60,407 bases of DNA. Source: an uncultured Pelagibacteraceae bacterium. GTDB taxonomy: Bacteria > Pseudomonadota > Alphaproteobacteria > Pelagibacterales > Pelagibacteraceae. Position 1 is the stretch's first letter, and each line of letters starts with the position of its first letter. This document shows positions 35,207 through 44,957 of this stretch, piece after piece. A program made the translations under genes and the position numbers. The stretch lies in contig CACIDF010000001.1 in assembly GCA_902585365.1 (NCBI GenBank), forward strand, positions 1 through 60,407, written 5' to 3'. Under the pieces are notes generated by a model. The model worked only from the letters and a program-made list of their open reading frames with translations, was not told the DNA's origin and did no database searches.

Positions 35207-36133
35207 TTTTTCTAGCTCGTCCCAATAATTTTTTGCAAGATTTATTCCTGTTAATTCTTTAAATTGAGGAAGTCCAGTTGGTGATGTTACATTTATATCA
35301 CCAATTAGATATCCAGAAACTAGATCTATACCTGCAAAAAATATTCCATTTTTTTTTAGAACTTTAGCTACTTGATTTGAAACGTTAATCTCTTTATGGC
35401 TAAGAGTAGTTTTTACAGCTTTGCCCCCTTGTGATAAATTTGACAAAATTGAATTTGAGGAAGGCACACGGCTTATTGCACCTTTAACCTTACCGTTAAT
35501 TATAAATACTCTCTTATCACCATATTTAATTCCTGGTAAATATTTTTGGGCCATAACATGACCAATTTTTTTTAAATATTGATTAATTTTTTTTATATTT
35601 GTTAAACCATTAATATAAATTATGTCTTTTCCTGCATACCCATGTATAGGTTTTAATACAATTTTTTTGTTAATTTTTACAAATTTTTTAATCTCATCTA
35701 AATTTTTAGTGAAAATTGTTGGTGGCATAAGTTTTTTAAAATTAATTGAAAATAATTTTTCAGATATATTTCTGATAGAGGTTGGATCATTGACTATCTT
35801 TACGCTATTTTTTATAGTATCCAAGAATAATGTAGAAGTTACATAGTCCATATTGAAAGGTGGATTTTGTCTTATAAATATGACTTTTGATTTTTTTAAT
35901 TCAAACTTCTTTTTCGATATAATTTTGAAGTAAGTTTTATTATTTTCTAAAAATTTAATATGACAAACCTCAGCAATCAATTTAGAATTTATAAAATTTA
36001 TATCTTTTGTCTCATACCAGTAAATCTTATAATTTCTTCTTTGCGCTTCTAGAGCTAAAAGATATGTTGTGTCTGTGATAATGTTGAGATTTTTAAAAGA
36101 GTTACCTTGTATTGCTAATATTTTTTCGGCCAT
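35198..36133 (-). CDS. gshB: Glutathione synthetase
   Basis: A 311-aa prokaryotic Gsh[47 protein letters not shown] (ATP-grasp), [20 protein letters not shown] and [20 protein letters not shown]. It joins gamma-glutamylcysteine and glycine. It lies two bases downstream of gshA, so both glutathione steps are on one transcript. Confidence 0.95.
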   Translation of the reverse strand: MAEKILAIQGNSFKNLNIITDTTYLLALEAQRRNYKIYWYETKDINFINSKLIAEVCHIKFLENNKTYFKIISKKKFELKKSKVIFIRQNPPFNMDYVTSTLFLDTIKNSVKIVNDPTSIRNISEKLFSINFKKLMPPTIFTKNLDEIKKFVKINKKIVLKPIHGYAGKDIIYINGLTNIKKINQYLKKIGHVMAQKYLPGIKYGDKRVFIINGKVKGAISRVPSSNSILSNLSQGGKAVKTTLSHKEINVSNQVAKVLKKNGIFFAGIDLVSGYLIGDINVTSPTGLPQFKELTGINLAKNYWDELEKLK

Positions 36134-36135
36134 AT

Positions 36136-37392
36136 TTATAATTTTTCTAATACTTTTTCGGCTCTAGTTTTTTTTTCATTTAATATATTTTCAACATTTT
36201 TTAAAAAAACTGTCTCATCTTGATTATTGCTATTTATATATTTTCTTTTTTTTAGACCATCATTTGAAATATCTAGGAAAATCTTACCCCATTCTAAAAT
36301 GGTTTTATTATTTATTATTGTATTTAAACCTCTTTTAGGCGAGTCATAATATGCATTTAAAACTTCACTTTGGTCCCATTTTTTTATTACATCTAAAGAC
36401 TCATCTAAATTCCCGTAAATTAAACCGGTATAAAATGCGGGCCCCGCGCAATGACAATCCCATTCGCACTCATCTATTGATCTAACTTCTAAATATTTCT
36501 TTAATCTTACTTCAGTAAATATTGTGCTTAAATGTAGTCCAAGATCTTTATCAGTTGGGATAGATTTGCTAGATTTTAAATTTCCCTCCATAAAGTCTTT
36601 GAATGTTTGGTCACCCCCATAATGGTAAGAGTTATTTTTTTCAATAAATAATAAAGGAAAGCTAATAATGAAATCTGCATATTTTTCAAAATCCATGTTC
36701 TCTAAAAATATTTTCGGTAGACCTGCTCTTGCGGTATTTTGCCAGACTTTTGCACGATAAGATAAATAACCGCTTGCTCTGTTTTCATATACGGCTGAAT
36801 TAGCAAATATGCCAATTGCTAAAGGTGTTAAGTAACACATCAACTTAAATTTTTTTTTAAAATCTTCTTCAGAGCTATAGTCCATATTTACTTGCGTTCC
36901 AGATGTTTGGTACATCATATTTAAACTTAGCTCGCCACCTTTTGGCATTTCATTTGTCATTATTTTGTATCTTTCTTTTGGATTATTAGGTGCATCCTTT
37001 AATTTAGTTACAGGATCGTACCCTGTTGCCATATTTGTTAAATTAGTATCAAAACAAGCTGAATCTAATTCTTTTTGAAAATTGTGTAACTCTACACAAA
37101 CCTCATGAATATTTTTTAATTTGTCTCCTGATAACTCAATTTGATTTCCTGGCTCTAGCGATATTGATTTACCATTAAATTTTAGCCCTATTAAATTTTC
37201 GTTTTCTTTAATTTCTTGCCAGCCAAATTTTGTTATAAAAATTTGTAATAATTTTTTAATATTTTCATATTCAGCTCTTTTGTTTGTTTTAATGTTGAAT
37301 AAAAACTGCTCATTCTCAACACCTATTAATTCATCTTGCTTAATGCCTGATGCAAAATAATCTATGATGTCATTTTTAGATTTAATTTCCAT
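36136..37392 (-). CDS. gshA: Glutamate-cysteine ligase (alphaproteobacterial/plant type)
   Basis: A 418-aa GCS2-type ligase: LIGVENEQFLFNIKTNKRAE, LEPGNQIELSGDKLKNIHEV, MTNEMPKGGELSLNMMYQTS and TQVNMDYSSEEDF, and the basic DGLKKRKYIN. It makes gamma-glutamylcysteine, the first and limiting step of glutathione synthesis. It overlaps the upstream amidotransferase by 11 nt and precedes gshB. Confidence 0.93.
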   Translation of the reverse strand: MEIKSKNDIIDYFASGIKQDELIGVENEQFLFNIKTNKRAEYENIKKLLQIFITKFGWQEIKENENLIGLKFNGKSISLEPGNQIELSGDKLKNIHEVCVELHNFQKELDSACFDTNLTNMATGYDPVTKLKDAPNNPKERYKIMTNEMPKGGELSLNMMYQTSGTQVNMDYSSEEDFKKKFKLMCYLTPLAIGIFANSAVYENRASGYLSYRAKVWQNTARAGLPKIFLENMDFEKYADFIISFPLLFIEKNNSYHYGGDQTFKDFMEGNLKSSKSIPTDKDLGLHLSTIFTEVRLKKYLEVRSIDECEWDCHCAGPAFYTGLIYGNLDESLDVIKKWDQSEVLNAYYDSPKRGLNTIINNKTILEWGKIFLDISNDGLKKRKYINSNNQDETVFLKNVENILNEKKTRAEKVLEKL

Positions 37393-38176
37393 TTATACTA
37401 CCTAGCCAGTTCTTTAATTCTATCATTCTATGATTTATTTCAGATTTTGATAATTCATTTTTTATCAAACTTATATGATGATCGATCTCATCATATGATT
37501 TAAAAGCTTTTCTTTGATTTATTAATCTATCTTTTCTAAATTTAATTAATTCTATCATTTTTTCATATTTAATCTCTGGGTGATACTGAATTCCCCATAC
37601 TTCACTTTTTTCATGATTAAAAGATATGCTTGAAATTTTATTGATATTATTTGAAGCTAATAGAGTTGCATCTTTTGGTAAAGTAACCACCTCATCAAAA
37701 TTAAAAGCTGGTGAACAAAATTTATTTTTTTTACCTTTGTAGATAGGATGTTTTTGACCATTAGGGTTTAATTCAATATCAAAAGCAATACCTATATGAG
37801 ATCCGTTAGATGATTTTTTAACCTCTCCCCCTGCAGCAACTACAGCAACTTGCATGCCCCAACAAATTGCTAAAATCTTTTTTATTTTTTTTTGACATTC
37901 TTTCATAAACATTATTTGTCTTTTAATTTCATCAGTATTATTGTAAATATTTAAACTACTACCACCCCACACTGTCCCATCATATTTTTCTAAATTTCCA
38001 ATATTTTCAAAAATTTTAGGATCAGCAGATGGATTAACAACATCTATGTCGAGATCTTTGGTAATGTATGCCAGACTATCTTTTAAACTTTCTGTATGTG
38101 TTTGAATACCAGCGTTTTTAAAATTTTGATTTTCCTCTTGTAAGTTTCCTTCAACTATTAATAATTTAATTGTCAT
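37382..38176 (-). CDS. Class I glutamine amidotransferase-like protein
   Basis: This 264-aa GATase1 protein contains the nucleophile elbow ILAICWGMQVAVVAAGGEV (catalytic Cys) and the partner pair in EVWGIQYHPEIKYEKM (His-x-Glu). It resembles stand-alone GMP-synthase-like amidotransferases, including those that hydrolyse gamma-glutamyl compounds. Being encoded just upstream of gshA with an 11-nt overlap, a role in gamma-glutamyl or glutathione turnover is possible; that is inference from position. Confidence 0.82.
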   Translation of the reverse strand: MTIKLLIVEGNLQEENQNFKNAGIQTHTESLKDSLAYITKDLDIDVVNPSADPKIFENIGNLEKYDGTVWGGSSLNIYNNTDEIKRQIMFMKECQKKIKKILAICWGMQVAVVAAGGEVKKSSNGSHIGIAFDIELNPNGQKHPIYKGKKNKFCSPAFNFDEVVTLPKDATLLASNNINKISSISFNHEKSEVWGIQYHPEIKYEKMIELIKFRKDRLINQRKAFKSYDEIDHHISLIKNELSKSEINHRMIELKNWLGSINGN

Positions 38177-38197
38177 GATTAAAGATTAATTAAGATA

Positions 38198-39226
38198 TCA
38201 CCAACTGATTTCTAATTTTTTATTTTCGCAAATACATTCAATAACACTTAACATAAGTGGAAAATCTTTTTCATTTAAGTCTTGTTTTAATTTTTTTCCC
38301 ACTTCAATTGCAAGTTCCGCTCCCTCAACAGTAACTTCGTCCATAAATTTCTTTTTAGCTTCTTTGTATAGATATCCCTCGCCTAAGTATTTTCCCATTT
38401 GACTATTTCTTCCACCAACTGCGCTTACATACAAATCTCCAAGTCCAGCTAATCCATAAACAGTATCTGATTTACCTCCATAGTGTTTTACAAATTTTGC
38501 CATTTCAGAAATTGATTTATGTATTAATGAAGCGGATGTATTATGAAAATATTTAGATTTAACCTCGCTTTTTGCAGATGAACTACTCAATCCCTCTGAG
38601 GCTCCAATTATCATAGAGTAAATATTTTTAACTGCTCCAGATAATTCAACGCCATTAAGATCCTCTGAAATTTCTGTTGAGTAATAATCTGTTGAAATTA
38701 TTTTTTGTAATTTTTTGGCTTCATCAATGTTAGGGCTTGCAATTAATGTGCTTGTTCTAATTCTATTAGCTAGACCAGCTGCTAAACAAGGGCCTTTGAT
38801 TGCAGATATATTTGTAAATTCAATTCCTTTTTCACTTAAAATTATTTTTATCTTATCTGAAATAGTGCTGAGTTTTTTATTAACAATTGAGAGACCTTTG
38901 GTGAGTATTACTAAAGAGGTTTTGTTATCAATTTTGTCTGCAATTTTATCTACAAACCAGTCAATTCCGATAGAGCTTACCCCAACAACCAACACATCTG
39001 GTTTTTCTTTCATCAAATCATCAAGTTTTTCAATTTTTTCTACTTTTAATTTTAAAGGTAAACTTACATTTAATTTTGGATGAAAATTATTTTTAGATTT
39101 AATCGTTTCAATCAAACTATCTTCGAGGTGGGTCCCTATAAGAGATACATTATTATTATTTTCAACACATGGTACTGAAAATGCTGAACCCATTGCTCCT
39201 GCCCCAATAATTAAAATATTTTTCAT
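38198..39226 (-). CDS. Glycerol-3-phosphate dehydrogenase (NAD(P)+)-like
   Basis: A 342-aa protein with an N-terminal Rossmann motif ILIIGAGAMGSAFSVPCVE and a GpsA-like C-terminal domain: LSGAVKNIYSMIIGASEGLS with the conserved Lys, and TVYGLAGLGDLYVSAVGGRN. It diverges from canonical GpsA in the substrate loop (KGPCLAAGLANRIRTST in place of SGPSFA), so a related 2-hydroxyacid phosphate or 3-hydroxy substrate cannot be excluded. It heads the leftward amidotransferase-gshA-gshB operon, 21 nt upstream. Confidence 0.75.
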   Translation of the reverse strand: MKNILIIGAGAMGSAFSVPCVENNNNVSLIGTHLEDSLIETIKSKNNFHPKLNVSLPLKLKVEKIEKLDDLMKEKPDVLVVGVSSIGIDWFVDKIADKIDNKTSLVILTKGLSIVNKKLSTISDKIKIILSEKGIEFTNISAIKGPCLAAGLANRIRTSTLIASPNIDEAKKLQKIISTDYYSTEISEDLNGVELSGAVKNIYSMIIGASEGLSSSSAKSEVKSKYFHNTSASLIHKSISEMAKFVKHYGGKSDTVYGLAGLGDLYVSAVGGRNSQMGKYLGEGYLYKEAKKKFMDEVTVEGAELAIEVGKKLKQDLNEKDFPLMLSVIECICENKKLEISW

Positions 39227-39321
39227 GATATAAAATTTTTTACAATCAAATTAATACTTAGTTTTATAAATTGATATAAAATTTTTATTAGTTGTTTAGC
39301 GATTAATTTTAAATGAGGTAT

Positions 39322-39358
39322 AAAAAAAAGGCCCCATATATGAATATGGGGCCTTTTT
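39322..39358. terminator. Bidirectional Rho-independent terminator
   Basis: A 10-bp perfect stem, GGCCCCATAT (39330-39339) with ATATGGGGCC (39344-39353), a 4-nt loop, an A8 run on the left and T5 on the right. It lies 12 nt past the stop codon of the GMC dehydrogenase gene (minus strand) and ends that transcript before the GpsA-like promoter region. It is the clearest terminator in the window. Confidence 0.92.
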
Positions 39359-39369
39359 AAATTAGTTAA

Positions 39370-40932
39370 TTAAACGTTACCTTTTTTTAGTTGATCAGCA
39401 AGATATTCACCTTGTCTGATAGCTAATGCAGTAATCGTTAATGTTGGGTTACATGCTGCACCTGTGGTCATGACAGAACCATCTGATACGAAAAGGTTTT
39501 TCACATCATGGCATCTGCCCCATTTATCTACAACACCATCTTTTGCCTTAGCGCTCATTCTCATAGAGCCAAGGTTATGTGTGTGTGGATATGGTGTAAC
39601 TCTGTATGTTTGTGTTGCACCAACAGCTTTGTATATTGCTTCACCTTTTTCATACGCATGATTTCTCATTGCAGTATCATTCGGGTGATCATCAAAGTGA
39701 ACGTTAGGAGCAGGAAGACCAAAAGCGTCTTTTGCAGATCCTAATGTTATTCTGTTGTTTGCTTGAGGCATATCTTCACCTACAATCCACATACCAGCCA
39801 TATTTTGATATCCATCCATCATGTCAGCAAATTTCTTACCCCATTTACCTGGATCTAAGAAAGCTCCTAAGAATGATGGTCCTAAAGCTAATGTCTCAAG
39901 ATAGTATCCACCTACGAAACCTCTTTTAGGATTGTGTTTTACTTCATCTGCTAAGAACCCAGCCATAGTCTCTCCTCTAAAGAAGTTAACTGGCTTATCA
40001 AATGTAGCATAAACTGAACCTGTTAAGTGTCTCATGTAGTTTCTTCCAACTTGATCTGAGCTGTTAGCTAAACCATTTGGAAATCTTGATGAAGCACTCA
40101 TTAAGAACAATCTTGGTGTCTCAATTGAGTTACCAGCAACACAAATAACTTTAGCTTCTTGTCTGTGTAAAGCTTTAGTTTTTGTGTCCATGTATAAAAC
40201 ACCATCAGCTTTTCCTGAACTGTCAGTAGTTATCTGAACAGCTTGAGAGTTTGTTCTTAGTTCTAATTTTCCAGTTGCAAGGGCTTTTGGAATTTCACTT
40301 ACGTTAGGATTCCATTTTGAACCATTTTTATCACCTTGGAAATTAAAACCATCTTGAATTGATGCTGGTCTTCCATCATATGGAGCTGCATTAGTACCGT
40401 AAGGTCCTGTTGCATAGAACTTGTAACCGTTTCTTTTTGCTCCTTCAGCAAAAACTTTATAGTTGTTGTTTGCTGGTAATGGAGGACGTCCACCTCTATG
40501 TGTTGATCCGATAGCATCTTCAGCCTTTACATAGTAAGGCTTCATCTCTTTTCCATCGATCGGCCAGTCCATTAGAGTTGCACCGTCAACGCTTCCGTAT
40601 GTTGATTTAGTTTTCCACTCATAGTCAAGAAAACGTGGAGTAGCACCTGCCCAGTGTGTAGCAGTTCCACCCACAGCTTTTACTAACCATGTTGGTAAAC
40701 CGTTAAAGTCTTTAACTATTCTAGCATTACCTGACATAGTTCTTTTGTCTAACCAAGCCATTTGGCTGAAAGCTGGCCATTCTTCGTTTACGTACTCTTC
40801 TTTCATAATACGTCTTCCAGCTTCTAAAAGAACAACAGGAATACCCTGTTTAGTTAATTGATAAGCTACTTGTGCGCCACCAGGACCAGATCCTATAACG
40901 ACAACAGCTTTTTCTTTTTTGTCTATTTTCAT
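39370..40932 (-). CDS. GMC-family oxidoreductase, FAD subunit of a membrane or periplasmic dehydrogenase
   Basis: A 520-aa glucose-methanol-choline oxidoreductase of the gluconate/sorbitol dehydrogenase type. The FAD motif is VVVIGSGPGGAQVAYQLTKQ near residues 10-29. The active-site His-Asn pair lies in HTHNLGSMRM and in GAACNPTLTITALAI. No signal peptide is present; its Tat-signal partner is encoded 17 nt upstream. A Shine-Dalgarno-like GGGGAG precedes the ATG. The substrate, probably a sugar, sugar acid or polyol, is unknown. The cytochrome c subunit usual in such complexes is not in the window. Confidence 0.88.
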   Translation of the reverse strand: MKIDKKEKAVVVIGSGPGGAQVAYQLTKQGIPVVLLEAGRRIMKEEYVNEEWPAFSQMAWLDKRTMSGNARIVKDFNGLPTWLVKAVGGTATHWAGATPRFLDYEWKTKSTYGSVDGATLMDWPIDGKEMKPYYVKAEDAIGSTHRGGRPPLPANNNYKVFAEGAKRNGYKFYATGPYGTNAAPYDGRPASIQDGFNFQGDKNGSKWNPNVSEIPKALATGKLELRTNSQAVQITTDSSGKADGVLYMDTKTKALHRQEAKVICVAGNSIETPRLFLMSASSRFPNGLANSSDQVGRNYMRHLTGSVYATFDKPVNFFRGETMAGFLADEVKHNPKRGFVGGYYLETLALGPSFLGAFLDPGKWGKKFADMMDGYQNMAGMWIVGEDMPQANNRITLGSAKDAFGLPAPNVHFDDHPNDTAMRNHAYEKGEAIYKAVGATQTYRVTPYPHTHNLGSMRMSAKAKDGVVDKWGRCHDVKNLFVSDGSVMTTGAACNPTLTITALAIRQGEYLADQLKKGNV

Positions 40933-40949
40933 TTATATATCTCCCCTAG

Positions 40950-41519
40950 TTAAAATGTTTTTTTAATTTTCAAAGACGCATATTTTTTCGGCGAGCTGTC
41001 GTCTAGAAAAGCAGTTAAATCTGGATGCTCTTCAATTCTTGGCTCCGGTAACCATGATAGGTCATTGTATTCGCCGTCTTTGTAACCACCTTTATCAAAG
41101 CTTGCACCTTGGTATCCAAAGATTTTGTGAACTTCTTTGTGATCATAAAGTGCTACTACCGTATGACCTCTTACTAAGCCAAAGAACGGTGTGTTCTCTA
41201 TTGATTTTAGGTATTTAGTTTGTTTCTTAAAGTTCATCTTGTCGAACTTATTAATCTTCAAGCCATCTAAACCAGCTCTAAAGGAAATTTTTGCACCTGT
41301 ATCTGCATTTCCTTTTTTGATAGCTCCAGCAGCTACATCCATGTAGATACTCATTGGGAATCTATCATGCGGATATAGAGCTTTGCACATAGAAGCGATC
41401 ATTTCTTGATCACCTGGCTGTGCAGCGATATTAACTTCAGCATTAGCTAGTGAACCCAACTGTGAGTAAGCAAGTAAAGATCCAGCACTAATAAGAAGTT
41501 CTCGTCTAGTTATTTTCAT
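40950..41519 (-). CDS. Tat-exported small subunit of GMC dehydrogenase (gluconate 2-dehydrogenase subunit 3 type)
   Basis: This 189-aa protein has a twin-arginine leader (MKITRRELLISAGSLLAYSQ then LGSLANAEV) followed by a gluconate 2-dehydrogenase subunit 3-like domain (QEMIASMCKALYPHDRFP, FFGLVRGHTVVALYDHKEV, IFGYQGASFDKGGYKDGEYN). The partner of the GMC subunit carries the only export signal, so both probably cross folded together. It has a strong SD (GGAGG, 8 nt from ATG) and a long leader with two hairpins, unlike most genes here. Confidence 0.85.
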   Translation of the reverse strand: MKITRRELLISAGSLLAYSQLGSLANAEVNIAAQPGDQEMIASMCKALYPHDRFPMSIYMDVAAGAIKKGNADTGAKISFRAGLDGLKINKFDKMNFKKQTKYLKSIENTPFFGLVRGHTVVALYDHKEVHKIFGYQGASFDKGGYKDGEYNDLSWLPEPRIEEHPDLTAFLDDSSPKKYASLKIKKTF

Positions 41520-41650
41520 CTATTCTTCCTCCAATTGTTGAGAGCGGGAAACTTGAGGGCTTCAAGTGGCACTCTCAAAATTTAACGTTTAATTTATCTA
41601 ATGATAAATTTTATAAGTTAAATTTAACATGATCTAAAAAAAGAAGTCAA
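41520..41650 (-). promoter_or_regulatory. Promoter and hairpin-containing leader of the GMC dehydrogenase operon
   Basis: On the minus strand TTGACT (41650-41645) and TAAATT (41626-41621), 18 nt apart, form a promoter. The leader of about 95 nt has hairpin A (arms 41591-41598 and 41603-41610, loop of 4) and hairpin B: outer arms 41540-41544 and 41572-41576, inner arms 41551-41556 and 41562-41567 around a 5-nt loop. An SD GGAGG lies at 41532-41528. The long structured leader in such compact DNA suggests post-transcriptional control or mRNA stabilisation. Confidence 0.5.
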
Positions 41651-41714
41651 TTATATTGATAATAATTCGCAACGAAAAAAATTATTTTAATCAACTTCAG
41701 ATTGTAAAATCTTG

Positions 41715-42266
41715 CTAAATTTTTCCCATCTCTTTTACGATATTTGCAACTTTTTTTGATTGAACAATTTCAATCCAATATCCATCTGGATCTTTTATAA
41801 AAGCTAAACCTTTCATAGATCCATCGTCTGGTTTTTTAACAAATTCAACTCCGTTTTCTTCGAATTTTTTACAAGCTGCGTATATATCAGGAACTGAAAA
41901 ACATATGTGTCCAAAACCTTTTGGCTCTGCATTCCCATCATGGAATTTTACTTTATCATCATTTTCTGATCCCCAATTATGCGTAAACTCGAGCATTCCT
42001 TTTTGGGTGAAAGTCCATGCAGACCTATCAAAATTATCTTTTGGAACATTTGCAATTTCTTCATCAGTAAGATTGCCTAAAAAATATAGAGAAAACTTCA
42101 TTGTAGGAAAGTCAAATTTTTTAATTAGTCTCATTCCCATCAATTTTGAGTAGAAATTTAATGTTTTTTTGGGATCTTTTATTCTTAACATTAGATGGTT
42201 AAAAACAAATCCATCAGTGTCTTTATCTGGAGCCATTAAACCATCGGCTTCTTCACAGTGTTTCAT
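41715..42266 (-). CDS. gloA: Lactoylglutathione lyase (glyoxalase I)
   Basis: A 183-aa glyoxalase I. Metal ligands fit His24 ([10 protein letters not shown]), Glu93 ([11 protein letters not shown]), His120 (GHICFSVPD) and Glu166 (GYWIEIVQ). The long form, with [19 protein letters not shown] and [10 protein letters not shown], resembles the Zn-dependent eukaryotic/gammaproteobacterial group. It turns the methylglyoxal-glutathione hemithioacetal into S-lactoylglutathione, using glutathione made by GshA/GshB encoded 4-5 kb away. It has a strong SD (AAGGAGG) 5-6 nt before ATG. Confidence 0.95.
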   Translation of the reverse strand: MKHCEEADGLMAPDKDTDGFVFNHLMLRIKDPKKTLNFYSKLMGMRLIKKFDFPTMKFSLYFLGNLTDEEIANVPKDNFDRSAWTFTQKGMLEFTHNWGSENDDKVKFHDGNAEPKGFGHICFSVPDIYAACKKFEENGVEFVKKPDDGSMKGLAFIKDPDGYWIEIVQSKKVANIVKEMGKI

Positions 42267-42400
42267 ATTTCCTCCTTAATTAGTTCTTTGAAATTATTAG
42301 GCTAGCATTAATAAGTATAAAATTAAATAATTATTTCACAAATATTATAATAAAATACACCTATACGTTTAAAAATTTTTAAAATAACTTAAAAAGATAA

Positions 42401-43546
42401 ATGGCAAAAAAATATTTAAATTTTAAATTTTCTGAATTTACTACTAATAAAAATTTTAATTTTAACAGGAAAAAGATACTTAAAGTACTACCGGAAAAGC
42501 ATCTATTGGATGCTCATAAAGTAATTTCAAAATGGAAAAAATATAAAAAAACCCCTCTAATTAATCTAAGGATGTTGTCTAAAAAATTGCGTACAAATAA
42601 CATTTTTTACAAAGATGAGTCTAAGAGATTTGGGTTAAAATCTTTTAAAGCATTAGGTGGGGCTTACGCAGTAGAAAAAATTGTTAAAAATAAAAAAAAA
42701 GTAACAGTATCAACTGCAACAGCCGGAAATCATGGAAAATCTGTTTCTTGGGGGGCAAAAAAAATAGGAGCAAGATGTAAAATTTTTATTAGTGAAAATG
42801 TGAGTAACACTAGAGCTATTGAGATGGAAAAACTCGGAGCTGATGTAATTAGGGTGAAAGGAAACTATGAAAAATCTTTAAAAGTTTGCAAAGAAATATC
42901 GAAAAAGAAAGGATGGAAAATTATTCAAGATGTTGCCTGGCGAAATTATGAATATGTTCCTAAATTAACAATGGCCGGATATTCAGTAATGATTAAAGAA
43001 ATTTCTAATCAAACGAAACATTATATTACACATGTTTTTCTTCAAGCTGGGGTTGGTGGCATGGCAGCAGGAATGATAAGTGGGATTGCTAAATATTTTA
43101 AAAGAATTCCAAAAATAATTGTTATTGAACCAGAGAATGCAAATTGTGTGATGAAAAGCATTAAATTTGGGTCGCTTAAAAAAGTTAATATCCAAAAACA
43201 GAGTATTATGGGTGGAATGTCTTGTGCTGAAGTATCTTTGGTCCCATGGCGAATTTTAAAAAATGCTGTAAATAATTGTGTGAGTGTATCAGATAAATAT
43301 GTACCTCAAACGTTAACAATGTTAGCAAAAAAAAAATTTAGTGATAAAAAAATAATTGCAGGAGAATGTTCTACCCCTGCTGTAATAAGTATAATCTCTT
43401 GTTGTAATGATCCACTTGTAAAAAGAAAATTGGAAATAAACGAAAAATCTAATATTTTAATAATTGGTTGTGAAGGTGATACAGACAAAAATTTATATAA
43501 TAAATTATACAAAATAGGTAATCAGAGATTAAAAAAAAATGATTAA
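42401..43546 (+). CDS. PLP-dependent ammonia-lyase, diaminopropionate ammonia-lyase-like
   Basis: A 381-aa fold-type II PLP enzyme. The Schiff-base Lys lies in YKDESKRFGLKSFKALGGAY, the phosphate or carboxylate loop in STATAGNHGKSVSWGAKKIG, and a Gly loop in FLQAGVGGMAAGMISGIAKY. These are features of 2,3-diaminopropionate ammonia-lyase (DpaL/YgeX). The reaction would give pyruvate and ammonia from diaminopropionate or serine/threonine-like substrates. Threonine dehydratase-like activity cannot be excluded. It is coupled (8-nt overlap) to the photolyase gene, which has no evident functional link. Confidence 0.8.
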   Translation: MAKKYLNFKFSEFTTNKNFNFNRKKILKVLPEKHLLDAHKVISKWKKYKKTPLINLRMLSKKLRTNNIFYKDESKRFGLKSFKALGGAYAVEKIVKNKKKVTVSTATAGNHGKSVSWGAKKIGARCKIFISENVSNTRAIEMEKLGADVIRVKGNYEKSLKVCKEISKKKGWKIIQDVAWRNYEYVPKLTMAGYSVMIKEISNQTKHYITHVFLQAGVGGMAAGMISGIAKYFKRIPKIIVIEPENANCVMKSIKFGSLKKVNIQKQSIMGGMSCAEVSLVPWRILKNAVNNCVSVSDKYVPQTLTMLAKKKFSDKKIIAGECSTPAVISIISCCNDPLVKRKLEINEKSNILIIGCEGDTDKNLYNKLYKIGNQRLKKND

Positions 43547-44957
43547 AAATTCTATAGTTTGGATAAGAGATGATTTTAGGTTACAGGATAACCCTGCACT
43601 ATCCTTTGCAACAAATAATCATGAATTTGTCTCTGCAATTTACATTTATGATAAAAAAAACTTTGATAATATTAGAGAAGCTCAAAAGTGGTGGATATCT
43701 AAGTCTTTAAAAAGTTTAAATGAGGATTTGCTTAAAAATAATGTAAATTTAGAAATTATTGAAGATAATCAAATTAACTTTTTTAAAAAATTTAAATCAA
43801 ATGATATCGCAGTTTATTGGAACAAAATTTATGAACCACAAGAACTAAAAAAAGATAAAGAAATAATCACTGAATTGGAAAAAAATAAAATAAATTACAA
43901 ATTTTTCAAAGGCAATATTCTAAATGAATATAATGAGATTACAAAAAATGATGGTACTCCATTTAAGGTTTACAGTCCTTTTTGGAGAAATGCTGAAAAT
44001 TACTATATCGAAAGTGTTCCACTAAAAAATAAATCTTTAAAAAAATTAAAAAAAATTAAAAACTTATTCAAAAATAAAGTGAAACCTGAAAAAATACTAC
44101 CCAAAAAAAATTGGTATAAAAAATTTGAAAAATATTGGACACCTTCAGAAAATGATGCTGGTAAATTACTCCAAAATTTTATTACTAAAAAAGTAAAAGA
44201 TTATGGTACATTAAGAGACTATCCGAGTATCAATGGAACCTCCAGACTTTCTCCATATATAAGAAGTGGTCAAATACATGTAAGTTTAATTTGGAGAAAA
44301 TGTAACGAAATAAAACCAAAAAATATTGGTATAAAAAAATATGTAAATGAAATCGGGTGGCGCGAATTTTCACATAGTTTAATAAACTATTTTCCAGAAA
44401 TGCTTAAAGGGAACCTAAGAAAAGAATTCGATAGATTCCCTTGGGTAAAAAACAAAGAATTTTTGAGTGCTTGGAAGCAAGGTTTGACCGGTTATCCTAT
44501 TGTAGATGCTGGAATGAGACAATTATATGAAACAGGTTGGATGCATAATAGAATAAGAATGGTTGTGGGTTCATTTTTGGTAAAACACTTGAGGATAAAT
44601 TGGGTCGAGGGTGAAAAACATTTTAGAAATTGTTTATTAGATTTTAATGAAGCTAACAATGTTGCACAATGGCAATGGGTAGCTGGATGCGGTGCAGATG
44701 CAGCTCCATATTTTAGAATTTTCAATCCTATATTACAGGGTGAAAAGTTTGATAAAGAGGGAACATATGTTAAAAAATGGGTTCCTGAACTTAGTAAAGT
44801 TCCATCAAAATATGTTCATAAACCATGGGAAATGGAGGATAAATATCAGAGAGCCATAAATACTGTTATAGGTAAAGATTATCCTAAACCTATAGTTATC
44901 CATGAAAAAGCAAGAGCTGAAGCTTTAAAGGCGTTTCAAAGTATAAAAAAAAATTAG
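43539..44957 (+). CDS. phrB: Deoxyribodipyrimidine photolyase
   Basis: A 472-aa class I CPD photolyase/cryptochrome: N-terminal antenna domain (IVWIRDDFRLQDNPALSFAT) and a C-terminal FAD domain with TSRLSPYIRSGQIHVSLIW, GWREFSHSL, GYPIVDAGMRQLYETGWMHN, RIRMVVGSFLVKHL and NNVAQWQWVAGCGADAAPYF. It repairs UV cyclobutane dimers with blue light, useful for a surface-ocean cell. Its stop overlaps that of the convergent yjbQ gene (TTAG). Confidence 0.96.
   Translation: MIKNSIVWIRDDFRLQDNPALSFATNNHEFVSAIYIYDKKNFDNIREAQKWWISKSLKSLNEDLLKNNVNLEIIEDNQINFFKKFKSNDIAVYWNKIYEPQELKKDKEIITELEKNKINYKFFKGNILNEYNEITKNDGTPFKVYSPFWRNAENYYIESVPLKNKSLKKLKKIKNLFKNKVKPEKILPKKNWYKKFEKYWTPSENDAGKLLQNFITKKVKDYGTLRDYPSINGTSRLSPYIRSGQIHVSLIWRKCNEIKPKNIGIKKYVNEIGWREFSHSLINYFPEMLKGNLRKEFDRFPWVKNKEFLSAWKQGLTGYPIVDAGMRQLYETGWMHNRIRMVVGSFLVKHLRINWVEGEKHFRNCLLDFNEANNVAQWQWVAGCGADAAPYFRIFNPILQGEKFDKEGTYVKKWVPELSKVPSKYVHKPWEMEDKYQRAINTVIGKDYPKPIVIHEKARAEALKAFQSIKKN

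Noticed and set aside
37382..38176. GMP synthase (guaA)
   Set aside because: Only the amidotransferase domain is present; there is no ATP-pyrophosphatase or dimerisation domain.
41520..41714. Glycine riboswitch or tRNA in the longest gap
   Set aside because: No tandem glycine aptamer core, no cloverleaf and no CCA-type acceptor stem were seen; only simple hairpins.
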